Shown here: positions 23,755 to 35,376 of the stretch, piece after piece | Position numbering within the stretch: position 1 is the first letter of the stretch | Layout of the letters: the number at the start of each line of letters is the position of its first letter | NCBI GenBank assembly: GCA_035578155.1 | Contig: JAPWDM010000001.1 | Span: forward strand, 86,545,150 to 86,609,149 | Direction of reading: 5' to 3' | Source of the DNA: Brachynemurus nebulosus | Taxonomy: Eukaryota > Arthropoda > Insecta > Neuroptera > Myrmeleontidae | Length of the DNA stretch: 64,000 nt | The notes under the pieces: model-generated | Told to the model about the DNA's origin: nothing | The model's database searches: none | Seen by the model: the letters and a program-made list of their open reading frames with translations, nothing else | Program-made: the position numbers and the translations under genes

Positions 23755-24130
23755 GAAAATGGATATACAGACATTGACAGACAAAGGACTAGTAGACAGA
23801 CAGATGGGACCGACTGACAAACAGACAAGACCGATTAACAGACAGACAGGACTGGTAGACGGACAGACAGGACTATTATACAAGACAGACAGGATAAACA
23901 GGCAGACAGGATTTGACGGGCAGACAAAAAAGACAGCCAGACAGACAGGATAAAATTAAAATACAGACAGACGAACAAGCAAACAGGAATGACTGACAGA
24001 CAGACTGTAGACTAAACGGACAGACAGACACAGAACATACAGCCAGTTAATAGGACAGGACTGACATACAGACAAGACACACGGTAAGACATGACAGACA
24101 GACGGGGCAAACAAACAGACAGACAGACGA
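23755..24130 (+). repeat. Degenerate (ACAG)n/(GACAGACAGG)n minisatellite
   Basis: Cytosine/purine-rich repeats of ACAGACAGGA. The open frame across it is low-complexity translation, not a gene. Confidence 0.9.
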
Positions 24131-24639
24131 GGAAATTTTATTGTGGAAAAAAGTATTTTATTGCTTCTATATAATTATAAAACAATTCTTCTGAGTTAGG
24201 AATCATGCTTCTCCTCTTCAGTGAGGACAAATGTACCCTGTGACCGCGGAATGCAATTCATATGTTTTTTTTACGTCCGAAATTTTCAAGTCCACACTGT
24301 AGGTAATTATTACAGACAATTGCAAATCCCTAAAAACTAAGTATATATGTATAGTTTCAGGTAATATTTTTCTGAGAATTTGAATATAGCGGAAAAATCC
24401 AATTTTAATCCAGTTATAGGACAGTAAATAATTACTACATTCATTCTTTGGGAATTAAATTAACTATATAATTACGAAAATATCGAATATTATTAATTAA
24501 ATTCTGCCCCACCCCCGTTTTGAAAATATGGCTATGTAAATTGTTCAAAAATGGTTTAAAATTGCACTACAAGTTTTTCAAATTTTCAAAGGATCAAAGG
24601 ATCTCTGATTTTTTGCTGTTATTATAATTAAATAATATT

Positions 24640-25510
24640 GAATCCCACAGGAACATTTAATCGGGATAAGATTACACCATGTGTTAGATCAGGGTAAATA
24701 GTGTCTCTGTGTGTACTATAAATTTCATCGACTTCGATTTAGTTAGTTGGATGTGATTTAGCAGTTGATTTTGTTTCCACCGGGAACCTTCAATTGGGAT
24801 AAAACTATCCTATGTATTATTATTGCTATTGCATTCACTATGAATTTCCATAATCATTTCAACACATTTTTATAATATAACTAAGTCTGACCTGCAGCTT
24901 CACTCGCATTGAATTAAGCCCCCCCCCCCTTGTGTCTCCCCTTTTTCCCCCGGAAATCTTCAATCGGGATTAAACTATCCCGATTGAACTAAAATTATTA
25001 CTATATATGTGTTCATAGTAAATAACGTTTGTATATTAAATTTTATCAAATTCGATTCAGTCATCCTACAGGAACCTTTAATCAGGATAAGATTAGCCTA
25101 TGCGTTAATTCAGGATTAATCATGTCTGTGTACAAAATTTTATCAAATTCTGTTTAATTATTTGGACATGATTTTGGAATTTCTTTTGCATCCCCTGGGA
25201 ACATTCAATCGGGATAAAACTATTCTACGTGTTATTAAAATTCTAACTACATGTGCTCATAGTAAATAGTGTCTCTATATTTTATTTAATCGAATTCGGT
25301 TCAGTCATCCTACAGGAACTTTTAGTCGGGATAAGATTATCCTATTTGTTAACTCAGGATAAATAATGTCAGTGTACCAAATTTCATCGAATTGAGTTTT
25401 GTTTTTTGGGGTGTGTTTGAATAATTGTTTTTGTATCCCTCAAGGACTTGCAACCGGGATAAAATTTAAACATCGAACAAATTTAAACATCTAAACATCC
25501 AAACTTTCAC
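24640..25510 (+). repeat. Seven-unit array with CGGGATAAAACTATCC motif and RTE-like tail
   Basis: The motif recurs near 24661, 24797, 24967, 25083, 25210, 25328 and 25456, at 116-170 bp spacing, with AAATTTCATCGAATTC-type sequence between. The array ends (25480-25515) in ACATCCAAACTTTCACATTT, which resembles the 3' tail of insect RTE-type non-LTR retrotransposons. The family assignment is from memory. Confidence 0.7.
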
Positions 25511-25730
25511 ATTTATAATATTATTTAGATATTAATTTTTGTTAAGTTACATATAAACCGATATAGAACTTAAACTTTTTTTTTAACGCAATTTAAAAAT
25601 ACTGAAAATTTAAAAGGATAAAATATTTTTACCAAAAAAAGTCATAAAATTTATTACGGTCTCGAAAAAGGTCAATTTTTTTTTTTTTTATTGAAGTGTG
25701 AAATGTGAAGCCAGATAAGAGATACAAGCC

Positions 25731-25797
25731 AAAGTATTTGTTTATTATTTACAAAATGGAATACCATAAAGTAACGCTCAAATCTATTAATATTTAC
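25731..25797 (+). mobile_element. 3' terminus of the interrupted Penelope tail
   Basis: TGTTTATTATTTACAAAATG followed by TAAAGTAACGCTCAAATCTA matches the minus strand of 33463-33530, the 3' end of the Penelope-like copy. Confidence 0.7.
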
Positions 25798-26090
25798 TTA
25801 CTTTTCTAGGTAGGTAAGTAGTCCCTTTCAGTCAGTAAATATATTTCTCTATGTAAGTAGTTACTTATAGACGCCCATTATTCATTGTTATTAAAATTAC
25901 ATTTATAATAAAGCTCTATTATTTTTTCATTCATTTTTTCAATTTATTTTACATTTTTTTAGATGAAAAATAACCATGGCCATGAATGCTTAAGAATTCT
26001 CGGTGTTCGGCCTCAGACTCTCAAACTGCATCCGAGGCCTTTAAAATACAACTAGTTATGTACTATTATATTAACAATAATTTTACTTAC

Positions 26091-26331
26091 ATTCTGGTCG
26101 GTGATATGTTTGTTTACGATTTGATTTAAGTAAGAAAATGAATATTTCATTGCTTCGATCATTTTGTGAATCTGAACTCTTTCTTCTCTTAATGTCTGAT
26201 TATTATAGCCCATCATTATATTCAAAATTGTTTGGATGACGATTCCACTAGCAGGCAGAGTAGGTGTCAATAAATAATATAAATCATTGGCTGTATTTAA
26301 TGGGAAATTAATGACGTCGGACCACTTTGCC
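26091..26331 (-). CDS. Ggt: Gamma-glutamyltransferase, internal exon (80 codons)
   Basis: Minus-strand exon with acceptor TTTTAG|G at 26332 and donor AAT|GTAAGTAAAA at 26090. It reads AKWSDVINFPLN, then LLTPTLPASG and TILNIMMGYN, followed by HKMIEAMKYSFSYL. In gamma-glutamyltransferases the corresponding block runs ...YxVxW...P.P.SG..L..ILNIL.GYN...H...EAFK.AYA, so the order and spacing fit well. These enzymes cleave gamma-glutamyl bonds of glutathione, usually as membrane-anchored or secreted N-terminal-nucleophile enzymes; the catalytic Thr region lies further downstream and was not found here. The exon starts with one base that completes a Gln codon from the exon at 42841. In parasitoid wasps related proteins are known venom components; nothing here shows whether this is a housekeeping or a venom paralogue. 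Confidence 0.85.
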
Positions 26332-27242
26332 CTAAAATTTAAAAATGCTGCATGAATTCGACAAATAGCGACGTTTATGTTTCAAATTACTTTCTTTTAC
26401 CAATAAGGGGACATTCATAAATTACGTTACGCAAAACAACTAATTGTAAGTTCTTTGTGGTTAAACCTGTTTTGCCAAAACCCAATATCTAATATTTCGT
26501 CACAAAACTGGGAGTCCCCGCCACCCAAGGGATCGATTCAGTATAGAATGAAATGATTTTTCGTTTTCTTTTTTTTTTTTAGCTTGTCAGTTATAAGACA
26601 AGTTTTTTTAAATATGACGTCAAGTTTCCTCGAACTCTTACCCTCCTACTCGTCACACTTCATCACGCTAGCGCCCCCCCGTTTGTGTTCGTAATTTATG
26701 GATGGCTCTTACCTTATTACTGGTAAGAGCTATGTTCTTTTATCTACACATTTACGTCTACATTATACCCCCGAACTTCTATTTTTCTTGTAAAACATGA
26801 AATAGATTTTGGCACAGCTAAATAGGTTTTTTTTATCTTTTCAACCTATGTCATCCGTGGATAGGTTATATCCGTCTTACAAACAACTTCTAAAATTTAA
26901 AAGAAAAAAATATTTTTAATAACTTGAGAAATGAACAAAATTCGTAGTAAATTACTAATTGAGCATAATTTGGTAATTTGTGATGAAATAATTGCGCCCG
27001 CTGCCATTAAGAAAGTAAAAGCTCGAAAAAAATTGAGATCAGATGCAATCGACTATAATTTTATTGTCAAAATTGAAAAGACCTTAGAAAATTAGTCTAT
27101 AGAGCGCAATTTCCTTTTAATAAATTATTATATTTAATTAGTTATTTATTAATGTGTCTATTTCTCAGCCAAAAATTTTTCAAAATACATTTTTCTTAAG
27201 TTATTGAGATCATCTTCGAAAACAGATATGACGTAGAGTAGT
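26332..27242. other. Intron sequence; one unassigned 54-codon ORF
   Basis: Intron of the gamma-glutamyltransferase gene. A plus-strand frame at 26931-27095 starts with ATG and holds a basic stretch IKKVKARKKLRSD; it has no recognisable family and may be chance or part of a transposon. A duplicated landmark (ACCAATAAGGGGACATTCAT near 26400) hints at another degraded repeat ending near 26715. Confidence 0.4.
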
Positions 27243-27437
27243 GTCGTGTAAGACGGCGCACTTAACATTTAGGTGGCTATAAAAAAATAACGGAAAATGT
27301 TATAGAAGTAAATTGTATTTATTCTAGTACCTTAATGATTAGTTAACGCTGTGATAAAGGATTTTTATTGTAAACTCAATACCGACCGAGTTATTAAAAA
27401 AATTCACAAAATGGGAAATGCGCACTCTTACACGACC
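27243..27437. mobile_element. Short TIR element, GGTCGTGTAAGA family
   Basis: Left end GTCGTGTAAGACGGCGCACT and right end ...GCGCACTCTTACACGACC are inverted copies. It abuts the next member of the same family with no intervening base, creating a 42 bp perfect palindrome (27417-27458). Confidence 0.65.
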
Positions 27438-28709
27438 GGTCGTGTAAGAGTGCGCATTGAGGTCGGTAAGATGGCGCACTTATTAAAAAGCTTGGAACTT
27501 AGCACAACAATATTTAAACAATCCAGCACTAGGAGGAGAACGTAACAGGAGAATTTCTTATGTCAGCACTTCTTCATATTTTTCGTTATTCGAAAGTTTG
27601 ATCGTAAGTAACGGTAGGTCGTAGTAAAAAAATAACGAAATTTTTGAAGGCTTAAGTAAAACAAGTTATGGGTATTCCAAACGAGTAGAAGAGCTATCAC
27701 AGTACGGCGGCATACTACGTCGTCAAAAGTATGGGAATACGCCCACTCAAGGTGTGCCCACATTGTTGACGCCGTACTATACTTAATGCTATAGCACACT
27801 ACCGTGTCAAAATTGTGGGTACACCTTGGGCCAGAGTGACCCCATACTTTTGACGACGTAGTGTGCCGTCGTATTGTCATAGCTCTTTTACTCAAACGTA
27901 TTGCGATTCTTAAAACCTACTTTTTGTTATTGAAACTTATCGATATCAAATTACTTATCTAAAATTGATTACAACTGATTAATTTGAGCTTCATTAGTCC
28001 AACTAATTGGGCCAGCATTAAAAAAATTAATTTTCGCAACTTTTCGTAATGGAAAACTTATGATCGTAAGTGTTTTGTGAACGATGCGTCGTAGCGAAAA
28101 AATAACGAAATTTTTGAAGGCTTAAGCGAAGCAAGTTGTGGGTATTCCAAACATTTTACGGCTAATAAAATATAGTTTTCGTTATCGAGAATTATCTATA
28201 TCGAATTACTTTTTATAAATTGATTATAATTGGTTAATTTTAGGCTCCACTAGTTTCAGTGAGTTTATTAGTATTAGAACATTTTAGGAAAAAATACTTT
28301 TCGTTATCGTTAGTTTTCGCAATCGTAAACTTTTACTGCGCCATCTTACACGCCTGCCTATTATCAACAAAATCATCCTGTGGGAACCATCCACGCGTAT
28401 TGACACAAACTAAAGTGATCGGGGCTAGTTCGTGACTATCTTTACTAGCCACAGAAACATTTATAACTTTTAACTTGTTTCGACATAAGCCGTAGTAACA
28501 CATTCAAATTCGAGAGAAATAATATCAAATCGTACTAAAAATTGTAAACTTATCTAGAATATTGGGATTATGTCGTAAACTAATATTTTTTGGTGAGCAA
28601 TTACGGATACCAGAACACTTCAAAACACGATTAAAATTTGTAACAAATTTTGTTTATTTTCGAGAAAACAAGAGTGGGCACCTTTACCGATCGCGCCATC
28701 TTACACGAC
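27438..28709. mobile_element. Second TIR element, GGTCGTGTAAGA family
   Basis: Starts GGTCGTGTAAGAGTGCGCAT and ends CGCCATCTTACACGACC. Inside, two ~100 bp direct copies (27585-27680 and 28050-28155) share AATTTTTGAAGGCTTAAG and GGGTATTCCAAAC. It hosts a nested MITE. No transposase; class unknown. Confidence 0.65.
27683..27893. mobile_element. 211 bp palindromic MITE
   Basis: The 53 bp arms begin GAGTAGAAGAGCTATCACAG and mirror at 27841-27893. Flanked by AAAC on both sides (27679-27682 and 27894-27897). The uninterrupted relative at 28140-28160 (GGGTATTCCAAACATTTTAC) supports insertion right after CCAAAC. Confidence 0.8.
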
Positions 28710-29045
28710 CCTACCCTTACTGATGGAAAGGAAATAAAAAAGATCATATATGTTAATATTTATTTCAAATTTCATAAGGAAAACAAAAGTTCGGGGTTAT
28801 AACTCAAAAACTGGTAAAATTAATTCCTGATAAAAATACGCTCTCACAAATTGCAGATAAAGATATCATAGTTCTTGCTAGAAATAAGTTATTGGTAACA
28901 AAAGAAATTTAGAATTATGGGTTTTTTAGTTATAGCGGGTTATAGCTACTAAATTATATCGAATTTGACAAGTTTGGTGGAAGGATTTGACGCGTCTAGT
29001 GCTTCGCATAATTAATTTAATTTGACCGAAACTATATTCATCACT
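28710..29045. other. AT-rich intron sequence
   Basis: No repeat or gene recognised. A short plus-strand frame ending at about 28911 (IADKDIIVLARNKLL) is unassigned. Confidence 0.4.
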
Positions 29046-29057
29046 ACTTACGAGATA

Positions 29058-29822
29058 GGTAGTGTTCTAGGGCCTATTCTTTATCTTATATATACTGCAG
29101 ATCTACCGGTTGATGAAGAAAATACTACTGCAACATTTGCTGATGATACTGCTATCCTAGCTACTGATAAAGATCCAAATGTTGCATCACAAAAGTTACA
29201 ATCTAGCCTACGTCGAATACAGGAATGGTTACATAAATGGCGTATTCGAGTAAATGAAACGAAATCAGTGCAAGTTACATTTACTACGAGAAAAGGAACC
29301 TGCCCTGCAGTTAGTTTGAATGATGTAGTGTTACCATTAGCTACTGAAGCTAAATATCTAGGTATGCATCTAGATAGAAAACTAACATGGCGTAAACATA
29401 TTTGGACTAAACGCAAGCAACTAAATGTTAAGTTTTCTAAGTACTATTGGCTTCTAGGTCATAAATCAAAGTTGCCCTTAAGAAACAAAATGCTAGTTTA
29501 TAAAAGTGTTATCAAACCAGTATGGACTTATGGTATTCAACTTTGGGGTACTGCTAGTGTTAGCAATATTGAGATATTGCAACGATTTCAGTCTAAAGTG
29601 CTACGAGCCATAAGTGCTTCCCCGTGGTACGTGCGTAACGATGACATACATCGCAGTCTTCAAGTGCCCACAGTGCGTGAGGAAATAGTACGATACAGTG
29701 ATAAATACATTCATCGCTTAGAAAATCACCCTAATGTGTGTGCCCTTAACTTACTTGACAATAGTGACTCTTTGTATAGACTCAATCGACAGAATATTTT
29801 AGAATTAAGAAGATTTATTTAG
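29058..29822 (+). pseudogene. Jockey reverse transcriptase, C-terminal fragment
   Basis: Open for 254 codons after the target duplication. It starts inside the fingers/palm region (GSVLGPILYLIYTADLP) and includes the catalytic-site variant FADDTAILA (block C, YADD-type), the W..KW.I..N..K block and the thumb (EAKYLGMHLDRKLTWRKHI), typical of Jockey-clade elements. The open frame extends 12 residues upstream to an ATG at 29022, but those residues come from the target DNA, not the element. All upstream protein (ORF1, endonuclease, early RT blocks) is missing, so it cannot encode an active enzyme. Confidence 0.9.
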
Positions 29823-29976
29823 CTTTTAATGAATAGTATATTATATTTAGTATATAATTTATTTTGAGTGATTACCAGTGGGTAATCACCATTCCCGTTA
29901 TATTCTATCATCGCTCGATTTATAGTTCTATTTAGAACTGATAATCGATAAACAAGGATGTTAAAAAAAAAAAAAA
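29058..29976 (+). mobile_element. 5'-truncated Jockey-type non-LTR retrotransposon
   Basis: The insertion is bounded by a perfect 12 bp duplication ACTTACGAGATA (29046-29057 and 29977-29988) and ends in a poly(A) tract. It contains the C-terminal half of a reverse transcriptase. The intact poly(A), perfect TSD and open reading frame indicate a fairly recent insertion. Confidence 0.95.
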
Positions 29977-29988
29977 ACTTACGAGATA

Positions 29989-31244
29989 CTCATGCTGATA
30001 ATTTTATTAGTATTATAACACTGTATATTTGTATTCAAAAACTTTTTTCTGCGGATTAATATTTTTCTCAGGGACAATTACCAATTTGTGTAGAGGATTC
30101 GGAATATTTTTTCAAATAAAGATATCAATCATACTTTTTAAGAGCGTACTTCTAGTATGAATTTCTTTATTTAAGGTGAATCGATCACTTGAAATTTTCC
30201 AAGTTTAGAATTTGAAATTTTAGTATACGTATTATAGAGAAAAGATATGATGCATTCACTGACACTATATTGAATAATTTCTGACGTGTAGTTTAGAAGA
30301 AATAAATTTTCAAAGTTAGAATTTTTAACGTACGAGTAAATGCCAAAGAATGATTAGAGATGAATCAGTGATATGTATTTAAGTAAGTTGTGTCATTAAA
30401 AACCAACTTTCAGATTTAAAAAACTGAAAATTATTTTCTTTTATGTTTTTGAATCATTAAAAAACTATTTTTTTTAATACCTATTGGACGTTTAGTTATT
30501 GTAATAAATAGAAAAAAAAAACTATAAAAATGTCATTTTATACTAATACACCCATAATGTATTTGTGTACGTGTTAGTTTTTATGTGTGGGGACACGTCA
30601 CTATCAGAATCAAATTCATTACTTTTAAAATTATTAAAATTAGAAGATTGAACAATAATCAAATATTAATACTGTTACATGTATTATAAAATTTAACTTA
30701 TTTTTCTACACATAAATTATATTTATTTATAGAGAAAAAAATAGACTTAGTAATTCATTTGTCGCAAATTTGTCAGTACTGATCGATTCACCTTAAAAGG
30801 CCTTTTCCCATCATTTCTCGTGAAAGTATTTGTGCTTAAACAAAAAACGGTACTTTGACTTTGACTCCCTCCGAAAGTAACGACACTACAACAATTGTCA
30901 GCAGAAGTCAACAAGTAGCCTAGTGATGCAGATTCTGGCACAAGCTTATGGGTGAGGAGGTCAAAACGGTTAGGCGGGTTGAGACGGAAGAGACGTTATT
31001 TGGTAGTGGTAGCGGTAAGCGGGGAGAGGTGGAACATCTGGTAGCCAGATGTTTTTTTAGTGCGGTGGAAGTGGGGAGGCGCGACGGGTGTATACGACGG
31101 GGACAAAGAGTGTATGTAGATGCCGGATGTGGAGGTCATTGAATGAAGTAAAAAAATGTATGAAAAAATATGTTTTTTATGGTTGGTACGAACAGGGTAT
31201 ATGCCAGATGCTGGTATAAAAAATGTATGAAAAAATGTGTTGGG
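29989..31244. other. Non-coding intron sequence with a G-rich patch
   Basis: Mostly AT-rich. At 30940-31140 there is a short purine/G-rich region (GGTAGTGGTAGCGGTAAGCG, GTGGAAGTGGGGAGGCG) unlike its surroundings; its open frame is not recognisable. Around 31148 and 31216 AAAAAATGTATGAAAAAAT is duplicated. Confidence 0.45.
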
Positions 31245-31396
31245 GAAATTATCTAAACTTGGACTGACGTCACTAACAAATGAAATAAAATTAGACGTAC
31301 AATTTTATATTACTACTATAGAAAATTTTGGCACGTCTAATTTTAATGAATTTGTTGCAATTGTTTAATGACGTTAGTCCAAGTTTAGATAATTTC
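31245..31396. mobile_element. 152 bp palindromic MITE
   Basis: GAAATTATCTAAACTTGGAC at the left is mirrored at the right end, and homology continues through ACGTCA and AAAATTAGACGT. The centre contains TATTACTACTATAG. No clear TSD. Confidence 0.75.
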
Positions 31397-33107
31397 ACTT
31401 ATAGATACGTATAGGGTATACTAGTTACCAGATGTTATAAAAATTAATATACTGAAGATATTTGACGTAGTCTACATATGGATCGCGTGCGGCAAATTTT
31501 GTAGAAAATAACACTGTTAAAGAAATTTGTAGAAATATATAAAAATATGAAGGAATGAAATATTTGAATATTACCTATAATATGATAAAAATGCACAACA
31601 ATATGAAAATAAGTCGTAGTGAAATGGAAAAGATAATTGTTAAAAATAAAAGCGGTGGGAATGACAAAGTTAAGAAAGGGTAGGAGTAAGAATATTAATA
31701 TATATTATAAATATTAATATAATATAAATATATATATTATAAAAGAATTGAAATTGCTTGTTTCGGAGGAGTGAACAATTTGAAAAAATGGATATGGATA
31801 TATAGTAAATATAATATTCTTAGATATAGAGAAAAAACCCAGTATTTTAAAATATTCTTCACTTGGGACGTATTGCAAGTGGCGATACATCCCATTTGAA
31901 TGTGTTAGTGTAGAACTTAATTTCTTAGGTGACACACACAGGCATATGTATTATTTTATGTTCATTTTTAAACTCTGTCACACTCTGTCATAATACTGTT
32001 GCTAAGAATTTTTTTTTTATTTTTGTTACATGTTTGTATCGCCAATAGTACTATTCTTTTTAGAGATTAACATATATAGATCTTTTTGGTAAAAATTTAT
32101 ATTTTATGACTACTTTATGGCTTACGTAAATGTTTTTAAAGAAAAATTTGTAAATTTTTCTGGACAAATAATTATGTACATACATCTATATGTACATAAT
32201 ACAGGTAGTAAGACACTTCCTGTGTATTTGTTCTTTTATAGATTAAAATTTTATTAACGCTATATTGTTTTTATTTTTTTTTTAAAAAAAAAAAAGGTCT
32301 TAACACGTCAATTCCCAGTGTCACCTTTAGATGACAGTGATTTGTGAATTTTTTTTACAGACAATATAACAAATTTTAAAAATAAATGTGTTACGACTAA
32401 AATGTTAATATTTAGTCGTATTCATGGTTTTAATTTGGCAACACTGAAGTTATGTTAACCGTCAAATTAATTCCGTTGGTTCAAACGATTTGCTATTTTG
32501 TTGCGCGTGAGTGTATCTTGTGGTATTTTCGCTGTTATAAAAATGTCTCAAGAGTCGGTACTGTATTACTGTTATAACAAATTATTATTTAAGAATCAAA
32601 CTTATAATGAAAGTGATTTTTTGCCGGTAATTTTATACCGTTTTACTCAGTTCATACTACAAATAACGCTCAGTGTCACCTATATATAACACTCCATTTA
32701 AAAAAAAATTAAATGGTTTTTTTTCCTATTATTTATTTTTTGTATGTTGAGTACCTAAAAATAGAAACTAGCACAAAATAAGGATATTTTGTCGATAGAT
32801 CGCGGCTTGGGAACTGACGAGTTAACAAGGTTGCTAAAATTATTTAATTGTTCAAGTTAATTAATTTAGTAAAATAACCGTAATCAAAATGAACTTTTTA
32901 CTTATTCTTACGGACAGTCCTGGGTTCGCACTGGGGGCACGCGTGGCTGGCGCCCCGGGCGGCAAATTTTTAGGAAGGTGGCAAAATTTTGAATTTGGGT
33001 TTTTTTTGCTCGCCACTTATTTTTTGTAGAAAAAAGTTAAAATGTTATGAAAAAATTTGTTTTTAAAGAAAAGCAGAAGTGGCATTTTTCACAGTGCCTC
33101 GGGTGGC
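31397..33107. other. AT-rich intron sequence, one weak ORF
   Basis: No recognised gene. A plus-strand ATG at 32543 (AAAATGTCTC) opens 48 codons after the phrase TTTGGCAACACTG (about 32436), seen near some insect transposon promoters; too weak to call. A GC-rich patch at 32930-32970 (GGCGCCCCGGGCGG) resembles the edge of the repeat at 38815. Confidence 0.4.
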
Positions 33108-33889
33108 ACAAGGAAAGGTTTTGGAATGTCAATTCGCAATTTTGATGAAACTTGGTATATGTGTAGTACAAGCAAAAATAACAGACCCGTATTTTTTTTT
33201 GTTCTGCCACCGTCGCCATTTAAGGGGTGTAATCACCCCTCAAAATTAGGGTAAAATTTTAATTTTGCTTGATAACTTGAAAACGACGGCAGATAGAAAA
33301 AAACTTTAAATTGACAAAACACTTTATTTTTAAAGAGCTTTCTATTAATGTGTATAAATCCAGGGTCGGACCTACTGGAGAGGCTGCTCAGGTAAAATTG
33401 AGAGTAAATTTTGAAACAGGGTGGATATGCTTTAGTATATTAAAATTTAAATAGCATAATATTAATAGATTTGAGCGTTACTTTATGGTATTCCATATTT
33501 GTAAATAATAAACAAATATTTTACTTTGCAAAATACCACTTTTATTTTGAAACTGTGACAATATTGTTTCGAACGGTCAATTCATTTTCAAACAGAATAA
33601 ATATTACATTCGTTACATGTCTTATATACTAATTGTATCTACCTATACTTATTAAGGGGGAGTGGTCTGTGATGTGGAAGTGGAAGGGGTGGGAGTGATA
33701 GAAGAATCCAAAAATCAAGAAAAACAAGATTACATTACATGCCACAAGAGGCAAACAAACACGTGGCAAAAGATTGAACTTGAAAATGACAAAAAGACAA
33801 TATTACAGTGAATACAGTTTTAAACAGAAATTAAAATTTAAATAAGTTATAATATTGAAAATAAAGTTGAACTGTAAATATCGGTGTAA

Positions 33890-34605
33890 TCATTTAAAAG
33901 GTGATCGGAGCTATGTTTATTTATTTCTATTGTTTCTAGGATTGTTAACTTCTGTCCTTTGCTTGCCTCGTGTAACACAGTAATTTCCCGTTCTGATGTG
34001 TGTCCGGTGTCTATTAAGTGCCTCGCAAAAGCAGAGTCGGATTTCTTATTCTTATAGGATCTGAAATGCTCTGCTCTCCGGGTTTCAAAGTTTCTGCCAG
34101 TTTGACCGATGTAAAAACTATTACAGTCTTGGCAGTTTAATTTGTAGATACCCGATTTTTTAAGTTTATCAATTTTTGTTTTATTGTTATATATTAAATT
34201 TCCTAGATTAAAGCCTGATTTAAATGCTATATTTATGTTTGATTTTGCTAGAACTTTTTTAATTTTATCTGATATTTTACCAAAATATAGTTTTAAAGTT
34301 AGTTTTTGGTTCTGGTTTAACGGAGGGGTAAATTTCTTTTAAGATTTGTTTAAATTCTTTCTTAGCTATTAATTTATCGATTAGGTTTGAATTATATCCT
34401 TTATTATTCGCTATTATTTTAATATTATTTATTCCTTTTTTAAAATTTCCTTCCGACAAAGGTATATTAAACGCGCGATGGATCATTGAATTGTAGGCTG
34501 CGACTTTATGTTGATATGGACTTATTGAATCATTTGGAATTTTAATACTTGAGTAAGATGGTTTTCTATATATATTGAAATCAAGCTTATTGTTAATTTT
34601 GGTTA
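33890..34605 (-). pseudogene. Penelope RT C-terminus plus GIY-YIG endonuclease
   Basis: Reads on the minus strand from the end of the RT palm (KLDFNIYRKPSYSS) through the thumb (AFNIPLSEGNFKKGINNIK, IIANNKGYNSNLIDKLI) to a GIY-YIG nuclease: GIYKLNCQDCNSFYIGQTGR followed by NFETR and RAEHF, with the CxxC insert typical of Penelope endonucleases. In Penelope-like elements this domain nicks the target DNA. At least one frame break lies near 34280 (after KTIFW). Not functional. Confidence 0.85.
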
Positions 34606-34631
34606 TTCGGAAATTTTACCAAACAACATGT

Positions 34632-34872
34632 AAAATTTTGGTATAGATACGTGGACGATATAATTATAGGCTTCGATGGATCGATTCGCCAACTAGAAAA
34701 ATTTGTAGAGTCATTAAATTCATTAGATCCAAAAATTCAATTTGACTTAGAGGTAGAAAAAGATAGTAGTATAAACTTTTTAGATTTGACTATAACCAAA
34801 ATTAACAATAAGCTTGATTTCAATATATATAGAAAACCATCTTACTCAAGTATTACAATTCCAAATGTTTAT
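34632..34872 (+). pseudogene. Penelope reverse-transcriptase fragment
   Basis: Starts with WYRYVDDIIIGF, the catalytic YVDD box of Penelope-type RT, then LDLTITKINNKLDFNIY and RKPSYSS. The open frame runs on past 34874 into flanking DNA (LNSMYENYMKN...), which is not element sequence. N-terminal and most palm residues are missing. Confidence 0.9.
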
Positions 34873-34983
34873 TATTTAAATAGCATGTATGAAAACTACA
34901 TGAAAAATATTAGTTTACCTGTTTTTGCTCAGAGTTGTAATTTAAAGTCTAAAATCTCAAAACTGGACAGTTAATTTGAGATA

Positions 34984-35311
34984 GGGTCAAGTGGGGCATT
35001 TGGAATAACGGCGTAAATGTGATAACATACTATGTCTAGCCATGTTGTTTTGTAAACGGGCTTGCCATTTCTGATATGAAGAAAGTATTACCTTAACTCA
35101 AAGCTAACCACTTGTCAGCACTGTTTTACCGACGGACGAATGAGTAACCATTACATTTCGCGGCAGGTGTTCAAAAAACGTGGTTCCAAAATTTATAATC
35201 TAACTTTTCATCGAGTGTCATCTACATTTGTAATGTAAGTTTTTTTATTTTTTTATTTATTTATTTTTTTTTGTCTAATGGTGTTGCCTTGTGTTAGAAA
35301 GATAAATTAAT

Positions 35312-35376
<65 letters not shown>

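Larger units (their letters stand above)
23266..25730. mobile_element. 2.47 kb TIR element inside the Penelope tail, 8 bp TSD
   Basis: The ends read GGTTACAGTCTCTTATCTGG and, inverted, GGCTTGTATCTCTTATCTGG. The arms match for about 160 bp (23274-23431 and 25566-25723). It is flanked by AAAGTATT on both sides (23258-23265 and 25731-25738). Removing element plus one copy restores a Penelope tail colinear with 33463-33600. An 8 bp duplication fits hAT- or P-like insertion; no transposase is visible. Confidence 0.85.
33458..34873. mobile_element. Penelope-like element, 5'-inverted copy, 13 bp TSD
   Basis: Flanked by ATTTAAATAGCAT on both sides (33445-33457 and 34874-34886); the opposite arm of the inverted repeat has the site once, at about 37317-37330. 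The copy has two pieces: a minus-strand 3' part (thumb, GIY-YIG endonuclease, 3' UTR) and, head-to-head, a plus-strand piece of reverse transcriptase. The two overlap in the segment ITKINNKLDFNIYRKPSYSS. This is the structure expected from 5' inversion during target-primed integration. Confidence 0.9.

Noticed and set aside
23729..23953. Open frame with repeated DRQTG-type motifs
   Set aside because: Low-complexity translation of the ACAG minisatellite.
29022..29057. N-terminal 12 residues of the Jockey frame as real protein start
   Set aside because: They fall upstream of, and within, the 12 bp target-site duplication, so they are flanking DNA.
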